Below, piece after piece: positions 1 to 11,747 of a stretch of DNA of 64,000 bases. The notes beneath the pieces were generated by a model. It had not been told where the DNA came from. It did no database searches and saw only the letters and a list, made by a program, of their open reading frames with translations. This DNA is from [Phialemoniopsis] sp. UDSM-2020. Its lineage: Eukaryota > Ascomycota > Sordariomycetes > Thyridiales > Thyridiaceae. Positions within the stretch are counted from its first letter, which is position 1, and each line of letters begins with the position of its first letter. Made by a program: the position numbers and the translations under genes. Where the stretch lies: the NCBI GenBank assembly GCA_018873225.1, contig JAEILZ010000007.1:1922001-1986000 (forward strand). Direction: 5' to 3'.

Positions 1-2288
1 TGGGATGAAGAAACTCCATGTACCGTCTGGAAAGAGGGGTTCTCTATTTGGATCTCGATCCTCCGCCAAGTGACATCACCATCCTGCCCATCCCTTCTTG
101 AAACGCGCTCTGACTGGCATGACAGATGTGGGTTTCCGCGCCCAAGTGCCAGAATTGAGGCGCAACTATGGTGTACGCCACCCAACACCGGACCTCCACA
201 GTTCTCACTTATCATGAACTTTGGCCTTCGACTTAAAAGCGCCAGTCTGATCCGCACCTTTTGTCCCTTGTTGGCATGAGACGGAGGAGCCTTTCGGAGA
301 AGGCTTTCCTAGTACGCCCGTGGCCCGTCCGTTGAGCGAAGCCGGTGAGACTACGGAGCAAGCGCACCCTCGCCTCGGCCCTGATACGGCAAGCATGTGT
401 ATGGAGCATCATGTTTGCATCGTTTGTTGATGTTTTAGCGGCAGTGGCTTTCCTTTTCGAAAAAACGTCGGCTAACAGTCATGGCATCTCCATGAGGGCA
501 ACGATGAGATCTTGAACCTCGTCTTTTCTGCTCAGTCCTCAAGCGAGGTCTTCAAAACTCGCGTAGAAGGACTAGAATGTCGGCAAGAAAGTCCTGCAGC
601 TCGTCTAGACCGGTAAAGAGAGACATGGAGCTCGTCTACAGACGTCGAGATCCTTTGAGCCTCAAGGGTCTCTGCAGCCGGCTTGCCGGCTCGCCCATTG
701 TTTTGGTTATGGTCACACTCTAGACCTCAAAATAACAATGAATGCCCAATCAACAACCTCGATTTGCAAACCTTTGCATTCCAGTCGTCCTCGCCCGGTC
801 CCCTCTTTCGGGACCCTACCAAGACTCGACCTCCGGTCGAACACGCAGCTTGGTGAAAAGCCGGCTCTGGCTCGATGTTAGCCTCCATTCCCTTAATAAT
901 GGGTTATGGCACTATTCTCACAATTTGCTCTTCCTCATCCACCCAAGCCATACCGATCCCAGCGCCGGCGTTGACACCGGGACTGGCGTTGGTCCTCCCG
1001 TCACTCTGGTCCCTGCTGCTTCTCTGCTGATTTACCTTACAATTTATGACTCGACATGGCATCTAACTTCCCATAGCTTCCGTCCGCGTGGTCCGTACCA
1101 TAGCGCCCGGTCCCCGTTCTCTCACGAGAAGGCGTCATATGATCCACTGTGGGCATGCACTTGGCCGCCATCGTCTCCTCTTTCTTGCTCGCCGGTGCTG
1201 GCTTCGGAGATTGCATCTAGTGGAAGCTGTCTGGCGCCACTTGCGCGGTGGCTGCCGTGGTTACTGTGATTACACGACCGTATCACGATGTCGCTAGCTG
1301 TGGTGTCTGGGGGAAGCGGAGCTGGCGTTTTCACGAGGGCATTCCCCCGGCCCTGGTCCAAGTGGACAGCAGCCGCGAGGGTGAAGTCTCTTGACCACGT
1401 GGTGGTTACAAGTGCTTCGATCAGGGACCTCCTTCTAGGAACCTCATGAGATCCGAGTGGTATGCTACACGACAGGAACGAGATATCGAGCCTAGTCGTT
1501 CACGTGGTGTAAGCTGGACGCGAAGAATACCAGATGAGCCTTGGGCCAGAAGTGTCCCTTCCCCCTGGAGAGCATGCTATACTGAATAGCAGAGAGGATG
1601 CTAATCCCACGCCGTCATTTCCTCACCAGAGAGCACGAACTTGCGATTTGAGGCACGGATAGATGGAGCAGGAATATCAGTCGGACAAACATAATATTTG
1701 TCTTTGATAAGTCAGGATCTACAGGAACATCGTCGCCACAGTGTGGGGAGCTAGCTACTAGTATTTATAAGGGGTAACCGTTATTATCAATATGATATCT
1801 GTGCCGTTTCTTTCGAAGTTGAACATTTCAGTTTGAAAACATACCTAGATATATTGGGTAGCGTTCTTTGATATATGTGCGATCCCGTCGAGCTCCGTGT
1901 ATGACCAACGGGCAAGCGGTACGGGCGGGTGGCCCCACCCCGGATTTAAGCCGAGGGCTTCAAGAAACGGGAGCTTCGCCCGAGGCTTCCTTCCCCGCCG
2001 TTATCTTGCTTACTCCTGAACCAGCGATCATTAGACAACATAGAAGGCGTGCATTTCTTCAAAGTGCCCAAAGAGGCGTGCTTTTCGAACTACATTTGCA
2101 TTTGCGTCGTATCACAATTGAGGGCCGGTGGGTATCCCCGCTACCTGAGCCGGCGCACTCAAGGACCGAGGGAAGCCCGGTAAAAGCCTCCGCAGGGCCA
2201 GGAGCAATTTGCCCAGGTCCCTCGAGACTTGCTGTTTTGGAATTATTGTACTCTTCACATACAGACCGTCTGCGATCCCTGTTATTAG
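1..2288. other. Left-edge intergenic region
   Basis: No gene can be supported here. The longest open frames (for example 742-1269 on the plus strand) are rich in Ser, Pro, Leu and Arg, match no family I recognise, and have no splice partners. The last 400 bases lead into the alpha/beta hydrolase and include a C-rich element (CCCCACCCC, near 1932) of the kind that often occurs in fungal promoters. A distant part of a gene lying left of the window could be present but I cannot see it. Confidence 0.6.
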
Positions 2289-3610
2289 ATGCTGGACACC
2301 GGGCGGATCAACAGCAGAGCCCTGCTTGCGGGCGGCGCCGTGTGCTTGTCCATTGGCGTCGCCTTCCGGGCATTCTGGAAAGTGAGATCGGCTCCGAGGA
2401 AGCTGTACATTCAGTCTCCGAAAGAGACTGTCTTGCCCAAACTCTCTGACGGGGAGCGGGCTGCCGTTCCGTACCTTCCGGATGCACTACCAGGTGCGCG
2501 CAGCGTCGAGACGCCCTACGGCTCTGTCCAGGTGTTCGAATGGGGACCGGTAGCTGGCGAGCGTGTTTTGTTGATGCATGGAATTGGAACGCCCTGTCTT
2601 GCTCTGGGAGACTTGGCCGAGGAGCTCGTTCGTAATGGGTATAGAGTGATGTTGTTTGGTGAGTCTCTCTCTTCCATATCCCATACATGACACCGCTCAT
2701 TTGTCATGGGGTCAAGTATGTCATACCTAGATCTTGTGCTAACAATGCCACAGATTTCTTCGGGAGAGGCTTCTCGGATGCTCCTACAGATGTCATCTAT
2801 GACATGCGCCTCTACACCACCCAGATCCTACTCGTCCTCGCCTCCTCGTCCCTTCCATGGACTGGTGACAACGGCTTTCACCTCATTGGCTACTCACTCG
2901 GCGGCGGCATAGCGGCCTCTTTCTCCCGCTACTTCCCGCGCATGGTCCGGTCTCTCGTTTGTGTTGCCGGCGGCGGCCTCATACGCAGGCGCCACGTCAG
3001 CCGGAAGAGCAAGCTGCTGTACTCTACCGGCCTCCTACCGGAGTGGCTGCTCGAGTCCCTGGTCAAGTCCCGCCTCAAGCCCCAGGAGACGGTTACGGAG
3101 CAGACCATGGTGGCAGAGGTCACAGATCTGGAGACGGAAGACCCCAAGGTCGAACGACTGGGAGGCAATGACAGCACGGGCGGGCAGTCCTTTGATCATG
3201 CGGCCATTTCACACCGTTGGCCAGGCGTCACCGTGTCGAAGGTGATGTCATGGCAGCTGCAGCACCACGAAGGTTTCGTCCCTGCGTTCATGAACACGAT
3301 CCGCCATGCGCCGATCTATGAGGAGACTGAGGAATGGGTAGCACTTGGCGTGCAACTCCGTCAACGCAGGAGAAAGTCTGGCGAAGACAAGGTTCCACCA
3401 GGTCTGATCGGGGGCAAAGTCATGCTGATAATAGGATCTTCGGATCCAGTTATTTTAAAGGACGAGGTAGTGCCTGATACCAAGGCCGCTCTGGGAGAAG
3501 ATGCGGTTGAGGTCTTCGAGATCAAAGCTGGGCATGAACTTGCTATTGCAAAAGGGACCGAGGTTGCTCAGGCAGCGATGGCCTACTGGAAAAGTGTAAA
3601 AGGAGCTTGA
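2289..3610 (+). CDS. Alpha/beta hydrolase-fold protein
   Basis: Two exons, 2289-2658 and 2754-3610, joined over a 95-nt GTGAGT...CAG intron that contains a TGCTAACA branch site, give 408 aa. A single hydrophobic segment at residues about 9-28 suggests a membrane anchor. The alpha/beta hydrolase signature is clear: the oxyanion-side motif MHGIG, the stretch DFFGRGFSDAP just after the splice, a nucleophile elbow GYSLGG with Ser171, a likely acid in GSSDP (Asp354) and a catalytic His in KAGHE (His384). The substrate cannot be told from sequence; fungal relatives are annotated only as hydrolases, esterases or lipases. The splice is well supported because it joins the two halves of the DxFGRGxSDxP motif. 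It lies upstream of and on the same strand as the Rrp43 gene. Confidence 0.88.
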
Positions 3611-4027
3611 CGGACCACCTTGTGAAGTTATCATCTGCTCTGATCGAGTGCTTCTTCCACCCCAGGAGCCGTGCCCATCAATGATTCTCGTCTCAAGATT
3701 CAGGACCATAATTAAGATACAGCAGCAACAACTCAGAGAAAATAATCATGAATGAGAAAGAGGGAAAAAAGAACATTAAGCAAAAGGATTTAAAAAAAAA
3801 AAAAAGAAAAGAAAATTGACTTTTGCAAAGCCCATTGCTTCATGTTCTTCATCTTGCCTGATTGTAAGAGGGGAGAAATATGCTTATCTTATCGCGATTG
3901 TCCCCCACTGATGTTGGACAGAAAATCGCAGTCCGTCTAAAGCTTCACTTTTCGCAGCTCACCTTCTCACCACCGTTTCGCGTTCCACTTGACAAGGACG
4001 CTCATCAAAGCGCAGACCTACGACAGT
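3611..4027. other. Intergenic spacer with A-rich tract
   Basis: This stretch between the hydrolase and Rrp43 holds no gene. It contains a run of 14 A at 3792-3805 inside a longer A/G-rich stretch, and a pyrimidine-rich stretch just before the Rrp43 start (about 3943-3975). Confidence 0.6.
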
Positions 4028-5077
4028 ATGGCGTCGAATCTGTCATTCACCCGGCAGACTTTCGCTAAGCTCTCTCCGCATCCCTTCCTTGTCGCCAACC
4101 TCCAGCCCACCGACCCTTCAGCCAAGCCAGAACGCACGAATGGCCGCGCGCCCGACCAGCTCCGCGAGCCATTGATCCACGGCGGCTCTCTCACGCACGC
4201 ACACGGCAGTGCTGTCGTGCGTATCGGCGACACGAGTGTCATCTGCGGCGTAAGAGGCGAGATCCTTCCTGTCCAAAACATCCCGCACTACAGGCCAAAG
4301 TCTGTCCTCGAACAAACCCAGAGTGACGATGATGTCGCGGAGGGAAGGAGGGAACTGAAAGACTATGACCTGCTCGTGCCTAACATCGAGCTGGCGACGG
4401 GCTCCGCACCGCAATTCCTGCCTGGCGTCCCTCCGACGACGCTTGCTCAGACCTTGAGCACGAGAGTCTACTCTCTTCTTCACAGCTGCAATGTCCTGAA
4501 CGTGGACGATCTAAGGATATGGTACACGCCTACAAAGGAAGGCGAGGGAGGAGACGATGATGCGATGCATCAAGATAACGACGACGAGGAGGAGAACAAG
4601 TCAGAGGTCAAGGCTTATTGGACACTGTACATCGACCTGTTCTTCATCTCCTACGATGGCAACCCCTTCGATGCTGCTTGGGCCGCCGTACTAGCAGCCC
4701 TAAGGAATACGGCCTTGCCGAAGGCTTGGTGGGATGCCGACCGCGAGATGGTGGTCTGTTCGAGAGGAGAGAAGAACAGCCTGACTATTCAGGGACTTCC
4801 TGTCGCATGCACTGCTGCCATCCTGCTAGAAAAGGAGCACGCGACAGATGGAAACAGCTGGGTACTTATGGATCCGGATCGGTTGGAGGAGGACATGTGC
4901 GACGAGACTATTACTATAGTGGTTGACAAGAGTTCTAGTGAGACTAGGATACGGAGCATCTCGAAGAGCGGTGGCCCGGTGGTAGGTCAGGCTCAGATGA
5001 AGCAATTTGCAGCGCATGCGGAGAGAAGATGGCAGCAGGTTCATAAGGCCATGGATGAGAATCGGAGAGCGCTATGA
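4028..5077 (+). CDS. RRP43: Exosome complex RNase PH-like subunit Rrp43
   Basis: Intronless, 349 aa. I chose the ATG at 4028 (MASNLSF) because the frame upstream of it has no ATG. The N-terminal TFAKLSPHPFL, the RTNGRAPDQLREP stretch and GSLTHAHGSAVVRIGDT follow the RNase PH fold as found in the Rrp43/EXOSC8 branch. The protein would be one of six catalytically inactive subunits forming the ring of the RNA exosome in nucleus and cytoplasm, involved in rRNA maturation and RNA decay. An acidic insert at residues about 175-200 (rich in D and E) breaks the fold in a way common in fungal orthologues. Rrp42 or Rrp46 are the alternatives, but the N-terminus fits Rrp43 better. Confidence 0.85.
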   Translation: MASNLSFTRQTFAKLSPHPFLVANLQPTDPSAKPERTNGRAPDQLREPLIHGGSLTHAHGSAVVRIGDTSVICGVRGEILPVQNIPHYRPKSVLEQTQSDDDVAEGRRELKDYDLLVPNIELATGSAPQFLPGVPPTTLAQTLSTRVYSLLHSCNVLNVDDLRIWYTPTKEGEGGDDDAMHQDNDDEEENKSEVKAYWTLYIDLFFISYDGNPFDAAWAAVLAALRNTALPKAWWDADREMVVCSRGEKNSLTIQGLPVACTAAILLEKEHATDGNSWVLMDPDRLEEDMCDETITIVVDKSSSETRIRSISKSGGPVVGQAQMKQFAAHAERRWQQVHKAMDENRRAL

Positions 5078-5703
5078 TGAAGCGCTGTAGTCTAGTCATG
5101 ATACCCATTGTAATCCAACATCTGCTGCGGCCATAACAGGTCTCACATCGAGTACCTCGTCGCTTGCCCCAGTCCATCCGTTTCTCGATCATCATCATTA
5201 CTTGGATCTAAGTCCATGCAAAGCTCAGGCACGAAGTGTGTTCAATGGTCATTACTATCGCCAGGTCTCAATCTTGATGCGAAAATGGTCAGTCGTATCT
5301 TGGAGTGTAAAACAAGATGTCTCGAGCCTTTCGAACCACTCTTTCAGACGTTATTCAAGAGCAGTAGATACAGGAAGAGATAACTCAATCTTCCGCTCAA
5401 CATGCAGGGTGCCTAATGAAAGGCATCCTAAACAAAACAATCTGCCATTGAGAAAGGCATATCATTGACAGGTCGGGCGGTGGTTGAGGAAGAAGGGAAA
5501 TTCTCGGTGAAGCTCGCAATTGCTGGTTGAAAAAGCCCACCTGCAAAATAATTTCGGAGAAACCTGGTGGCCGCCCCACACCCAAATCGAAAGCTCAAGG
5601 CAGCACTTGAGCTCAACTTTTCCTCTCCCATTTTGGACCCTCGACTTTTCTCAACTTGCTTCGCACAAAACCCTCCACAGCAAACCCAACCACAGCCCAC
5701 AAC
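5078..5703. other. Intergenic spacer before REP
   Basis: No gene is supported. The last 100 bases before the REP start codon are rich in C and T (5607-5700), as is usual near fungal transcription starts. Confidence 0.6.
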
Positions 5704-7472
5704 ATGGAGTCGCTCAGCGAAACCACGTGGGATGTGGTGATTTGTGGCACTGGTCTGCCACAGTCGCTCCTCGCGCTGTAAGTCTTGGGTGTGCGGCTTT
5801 TTGCGCTCTTCCCACCTGTCTGACTGACGTAGTCGTTCTCTCCGCTGAAAGGGCCCTCTCTCGATCGGACAAGAAGATCCTCCACATTGATCCGAATGAG
5901 TACTATGGAGATTCAGACGCGGCCCTCAGTCTGCAGGAAGCCGAGGAATGGGCCGCCTCTCATGGTGCTGCCAACAGTGTCGTATTCAGCGCAGCTTCTG
6001 TCACCAAGGCGGACGGGCAAGATGCCCTACGCTCCCGTGCTTACTCCTTGTCTCTCGCACCACATCTGATTCACACCCGATCCGCACTTCTCTCACAGCT
6101 GGTCTCATCCCGCGCCTTCCGACAGGTCGAGTTTCTCGCCGTCGGCTCGTTCTTCATCTACAAGCCGGCAGCAGGCAGTGACGCGAGGGCCAGCCTGGCG
6201 CGCATACCCTCCACGCGCGAGGCGGTCTTCATGTCGACCACCATCCCCGCCCGGGCAAAGCGCGGACTGATGAAGTTTCTCAAGTTCGTGTTGGAGTACG
6301 ACTCGGAGCCTCAGACCGAGACGTGGAGGCCGCACGCCGACAAGCCGCTCGTGGACTTTCTGCAAAGCCAATTCGGCCTGGACGAGGAGCTGAGGACATA
6401 TGTCCTGACGCTGACACTGTCGCTGGACGGCAGAATGTCAACACATGACGGGCTCGCCATGATCCAGCGGCACCTGACGTCCATGGGCATGTTTGGTCCG
6501 GGTTTCGCTGCCGTGTATCCCAAGTGGGGAGGCGATGGCGAAATCGCCCAGGTCGCCTGTCGTGCCGGAGCTGTGGGCGGAGCTATCTACATGCTCGGCA
6601 CAGGCATTCAACGGCTCAATCCTGTTGATTGCGAGAACGAAGTTGAGATCGAGCTTACCAGTGGTGTGATTGTCAAGTCGAAACTCCTAGTAAGGAGCAG
6701 CGAAGCACCTCCGGATCCCGTGCAACGCGTCAGCCGATTGACAGCTGTGATTGACGCGCATCTTCCGTCCCTTTTCGAGGCTGTGACAGAAGGCGCACCT
6801 ACGCCAGCGGTTGCCCTCGTCGCTTTTCCAGCTGCATCTATCAGCACCGGCGATGGTGTCGCATCGCAATTCCCTGTATATGCGGCGGTACACTCCAGTG
6901 ATACAGGGGAATGTCCCTCTGGTCAAAGTAAGTTCCCTTTTCGTTCTCTATTCCCACGCTATAGCCGAGTGTTATGATGATCTCCATTTTGAATACTTAT
7001 CTACATTGTCTGAGCTTTGCTTTGACGAAAACACACCTCTGACATTCTGATACACACTCGGCTATGGCTATTGCATCTTGAAGTCCTCTATGCGTTCTTG
7101 TACTTGGATTCAAGGCTAATCAGTCGCCTAGGCGTGCTGTACCTGACTACGCCACATTCGACAAACTCGAAGCCGATCCTGGAGCAGTGTTTGAAATCGC
7201 TGCTCTCTGCGATTGACGCTCAATCATCGCCAAATGTTGTGTACCAGCTCTATTACGAGCAGGCCAGCGGGCCGGCCGAGCCGACAGTGGACGGCCGAAT
7301 TTTCGAGTTCCCGAACGCCCCTCTAGACCTGTCCTTCAACGACGCCATGCTTGAGCCAGTGCACCAGGCCTGGAAGCACGTCATGGGTGAGGTCAGCGAG
7401 GAAGCCGACGAGGAGTACATGAAGTTCAAAGATCGCGAAGGTATGGGCGATGATGACAATGAGTATGATTAA
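5704..7472 (+). CDS. MRS6: Rab escort protein (geranylgeranyltransferase component A)
   Basis: Three exons, 5704-5777, 5852-6927 and 7132-7472, with GTAAGT donors, give 496 aa. The first splice creates the GDI/REP N-terminal dinucleotide-binding motif DVVICGTGLPQSLLA followed by KILHIDPNEYYG. The second joins SSDTGECPSGQ to SVLYLTT, both well known in the family. REP binds newly made Rab GTPases and presents them to Rab geranylgeranyltransferase, then delivers them to membranes. It is shorter than the budding yeast protein (about 600 aa) but has the complete GDI fold; the C-terminus is acidic. Rab GDI itself is less likely because the protein is longer and diverges from the highly conserved GDI core. 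It is convergent with rec8. Confidence 0.88.
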
Positions 7473-7882
7473 AGTAGGTTTGTTCTTTATCCAGCGTTCA
7501 GCACCGCATTTGCCATCGGCGTTCTAAGGTCCTGAATTCTTTTAAAGTCAATGAAAGAGTATATTTCTTAATGATCAAACTACTTCGTAATCATTCATTC
7601 CGCTTGACGTAGCTGATGGGTATTTATGTAGCGAATGTAACTTCAATACGGACCGCATTTTCTCCTTCCCTTCAACGATGCAAGTCGGTCCGCAATCCCA
7701 TGCCTGTCGAAAGATTCCCTCGCAAGATTTCCTAGAACGCCGTAAACCACTGAAGAACTGAAATCGAAGGTGCCAACCGAATGCAAAAGTCGAGCCTGAA
7801 CCAGGCCTCCCAAACGTGGACCATCCAATTCCCAAGAGCATTTCGCCCCGAACCCGCTCAACCAAGATTGCCTCGCGTGGAA
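7473..7882. other. Convergent 3' region between REP and rec8
   Basis: The 3' flanks of two converging genes. I see AT-rich, UTR-like sequence at 7535-7640 and no gene. Confidence 0.6.
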
Positions 7883-10110
7883 CTACTCGGCGACTTGATC
7901 GTCGTCCTCCACCTCCATCTCACCGTGATCATGGCGCAGGTCGTCCTCGGCTTCCGGGAGAGTTACGCCAATGTGGATGCCGCCGTAGGCCACCTTGTTC
8001 TGGCCCTCCTGCTCAACGCTGATGACGCCTTTGGTAGCCAGAGACAGGACATGATAGAAAGCCTGCGCAGCGGCGACCCGGGTCCGATCATCGGCTTCGA
8101 AGAGGTCATCAAATGCGATCCAGTGACGACCATCCTCACCAGCATCGCGAATCTTGCCCTTGTCTCCAGCAATGCGCTCGAGGAAGCCCAGGAACTGCTG
8201 GCCATCGCGGTCGAGCGCCTCGCGCATCATCTGCGAGGTGTTGGCGCCGCTCAAGGGGGTAGCCTCTTCAGGGCCGGGGCCGTCTGAGAAGACGTCGTCG
8301 GCAAAGGCGGGCTGGAAACCATCAGAGCTGAATGGGGCATTGTCGCTGTATCGCTCAATGTCATGGACGACACTGCCACGGCCAACGAGAGGGCTCTCTT
8401 GGCCCTGTGCCTTGCGCGCGGAGTCCCGCTGCGCACTGCCAAGCACGGATGAGCCCAGTACCTGGGGAGATGGGCGGTTCCACGGCAGGGACGGGTGGTC
8501 CGAGAGAGCTGAACCCGGCTCTCGACCGACCTCAATATCTTCCTCTTGTTCCAGATTCATTCCGAAGGCATACTCGAGTTGTTGAACTGCCTGACCAGCT
8601 CCAACGTCCTCTTCGTCTAGACGCATGCGCACTCGTCGACCCTCCTCTCCATCTTCGAAAGCTTCTTCAGATGATCGGCGGCGGCCGCGCTTTGGCGAAT
8701 CCTCATCAACATCCACCACAAATCCCAGGAAGCGGTTCTGGAGAGCTTGGCGTCCGAAATGCTCGGCAAGGGGATGTTCGTGACCGTGTCGGATCGAAAA
8801 GGGGCTCAAGGCGGGAAGACCAAGGTCAAAGATGAGATTGGCCGCATTCCGCTTTGCTTGAGCAGGAGCCGTTGTGCGAGGGTGCTTGCGGGCGCGCTCC
8901 ATGTTCTCCAGGTAGTTGTCAGTCCAGGCACGAAACTCGGCTCGGACGACTCTATCACCGCCATCGCGGTCAACTTGCACGGCCTTTGCTTTCCTGGCCC
9001 GTTTCTTTCGAACCTGTGGTGCAGAAGCCTCTTGCGATCCCGCTAGCTCGTCGGCCATTTCATTCTGAGGATTGGCAAGTCCCTCACCCTGCGCATTTGG
9101 AACGTTGGGCTGGTCAACCGCAATACCATCGCTCATTGCCAGGAGCGGCTGGAACTGGTCGTCAAGGTGCTGGCCCTGTTGCGCATCTCTCATGTCCTCA
9201 TCACCGTCCATTTGCGATTGCTGCATCTTAGGAAGTTCGGGCTCGATGATGTTACCAAACTCGTCAATCTCAAGCCCGAAGTTGCCAATCGGTGCTTCGT
9301 CCTCGTCGCCGATGCCAAAAATGTCATCAGGTTGCTTGAACTGTGACATGTTGTCTTGCGCGAAAGGTGAGCCGACGCCAAAGTTCGAGAGGCTGGAGGA
9401 TCGAGGGATTTGTAGACCGCCGATATTAATGCTGGAGCCAGGCGAAGAGGTCGCACGTTCGAAGGGCGATAGCTGAGAAGTTGTCTTGCTGGTCTTCTGG
9501 CTGTCGTTGCCTTGGAAAAAGAGGTTGCCGTCCATGTCGAGGATGAGCTCCGGCAGGTCGAAGTCAAGATCGAATCCGGGGTCGTCGGGCAAAATCAGCT
9601 GGTGACGCCTATCATAATATCAGCTTCTAGTTCCTCAGGGCAAACATCGAAACAAACTTACTTGGCCTTGCCTGCATTGAGGTCGATGTTACTTGTTCCC
9701 CACGTGCTGTAGAACTTTCTCATGTGCTCCTGGATTTTCTCGGCATCGGTCAAAGTATAGGTGCACTGCTGGTCGAAGACGCGAGAGACGCCGTAGAGGA
9801 GGTTTGCCTGAAGGCGAAGCGCGATAGGGGGTCCAGGAGGGTCGATGATGGTGTCGCAAGCTTTTGGAACGTCTACATCAAGGATCGCCTTTCGAGTGAT
9901 TCGTCGTATGTTGGAGCGTGGACCGATCGTCGCGGCCAACCTGGTAAAGCAATGAGTCAAGGTCGCCCAAGGGAAGGATGAAGGGCGAGAAACATACCAG
10001 ACAGTCGCCACGCCATACTGATGGCTCGTGAGGACTGTGATCCTTATTAGTACCATAGCGTTCGCCTGCTCATGCGCACTTGGAAACGTACTCTCGTGAC
10101 TGTAGAACAT
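7883..10110 (-). CDS. rec8: Meiotic cohesin kleisin subunit Rec8
   Basis: Four exons on the minus strand, 10110-10092, 10034-9998, 9940-9662 and 9608-7883, give 686 aa. The first two exons are only 19 and 37 nt. Splicing yields MFYSHEILTSHQYGVATVW, the diagnostic Rad21/Rec8 N-terminus, followed by RKAILDVDVPKAC and LLYGVSRVFDQQC; the Ile, Val and Trp details fit Rec8 rather than mitotic Rad21. The middle is acidic and disordered with many potential separase-type and phosphorylation sites. The C-terminal 90 residues (from about FLGFLERIAG) would be the winged-helix domain that binds the Smc1 head. Role: sister-chromatid cohesion and chromosome axis formation in meiosis. Nothing in the sequence suggests inactivation. 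Confidence 0.87.
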
Positions 10111-11747
10111 CGCGACTGTGTGCCATCAGTTAGCGATGGTGTGTATCGCTTGTCGAGGCAGGTCACTGTGCGGTTCAGGACTGATCAGGCATGTGATTGA
10201 TATGAGAGGTCAAGATGTTGAAGTGAAATGTTTCGAGTCGAAGGTGAAGTGAATGTGATGTTGTGATTTGAAGAGACCAGCGGATAGGAATGGTAAGGGT
10301 AGAGGTTGACAACTGGGTCCGTCCCCTTTGTAAGCGCAACACTAAGTGAGATGAATTTAATGTGAGGCCTGGGTGATTTTATTATTGAATGTCAAGTAAA
10401 ATTTAGAATGAGACACAGAGAGGTGGAAGGTGCGTTGCGGGTGTCCTTGCGCCTGCCATTTCTGAAGAGGCAGACGGGCATCGTGAACCGCATGTCTTTC
10501 AAGCACTGCCAACTTAACAACACACAGCATAGCAACTCGTTTACTCAGTTGTATACTAGAGCATTCATCTTCTAGCTTATATCAATATGTATGCTCAGTC
10601 GTTCCTTCTTGTTCAAGTGATTTGAAAGACTCAACATATGTCAGTGAAGGCTCGCCAAGTCGGGCTACCTGCAAAGTGTCAGTAAAGGAGCTCTCGATCA
10701 CTGTAGGCATTTGTTGTTTCTAACAAGGAAGCAGTTCCTTAGTTTGAAGCAATGCTAAAGTAAAAAGTTTACTTGTTATCCATCAGAAGCCAGATGGGGC
10801 ATCCTTTTAAGGAGCGTAAAACAATAGGGATGGTTCCTTGTATGTTGTACGGACATACACGCTTCCGTTTCTCCGTTATGTTGCTCCCTCAATACAAGCC
10901 TCCTACACAAGGTTTGTAGTCAGAGAACTCAAGCGTTTACTTGATGTATTTACTTGATGCTGGGGATCAAATAAGGTAAATGAAACAAAGTGTAGGGTAG
11001 CGATTATATGTGGTCTCCACAGAGGCTAATTGGGATCAGATAACAGGGAGATCATATCTCCTCCGAGGACCCTGAAAATGTCCGGTTCCGACCCGCAGCC
11101 AATGGCGATGGTGCCGAGCCGATGGTTGTGAGAGAGGCACAGGCACTTTAAGGCACATGCTGCGGGCGGCCTGCAGCAGCCCCTCCGATGGCGCCATCCT
11201 CGAGATCGTCTGGCGTCAGGTCCATCCAGTCCAGTGCCTCGCATGCATTCCCGCTAAAGACATGGCTAGTGGGGTTGACAAATCGACAAATCATTGATAT
11301 TTTTCTGGACATAAGGGAACTTATCTTCTAGCTTGCCAATACGGTACCACCCGGAACATCGCCTCTATCAACGAAGCGAACACCCGTTTCACCCGTCTCT
11401 CTTCCCATATATGAACATGATGGCCTTCAACTTTCTCACTCTCCTGGCAACACCATCCACCATCTTCTTCAAGAAGCGCTCGCTTGGGTGAGCGGCCTTC
11501 GTGCACCCACCGAGACTTTTCCCGGTACATTCCGCCGGACGGCAAAGTCGACCTGAATTCTGCGAGACTTGGCCATTCTTGCGCGAATTTTCTCAAACAC
11601 TTATCGCAAAACATACTCTCCCGTGAGAAGTCCTGAAGAAGCGCATTCGTGTATTTTTGCCGCACGAGTTTTTCGCTTTTTGAAAGGGCGAAAGATCGAG
11701 TGAGATCTCTCCTACGCCCGACCTCGGAAGCCGAGCGCGATTTCAAG
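10111..11747. other. Divergent intergenic region rec8 / ALO
   Basis: A 1.6-kb region between divergent genes, so it holds both promoters. It is moderately AT-rich from 10340 to 11040. A 174-codon minus-strand frame at 11321-11845 overlaps the ALO start and has no recognisable domain, so I treat it as a shadow. No RNA gene seen. Confidence 0.5.

Noticed and set aside
742..1269. A 175-codon plus-strand frame near the left end
   Set aside because: Composition is Ser/Pro/Leu-rich with no domain and no splice partners; a chance frame is more likely.
1868..2449. A 193-codon frame overlapping the hydrolase start
   Set aside because: It overlaps exon 1 of a clear gene in another frame and has the composition of a shadow.
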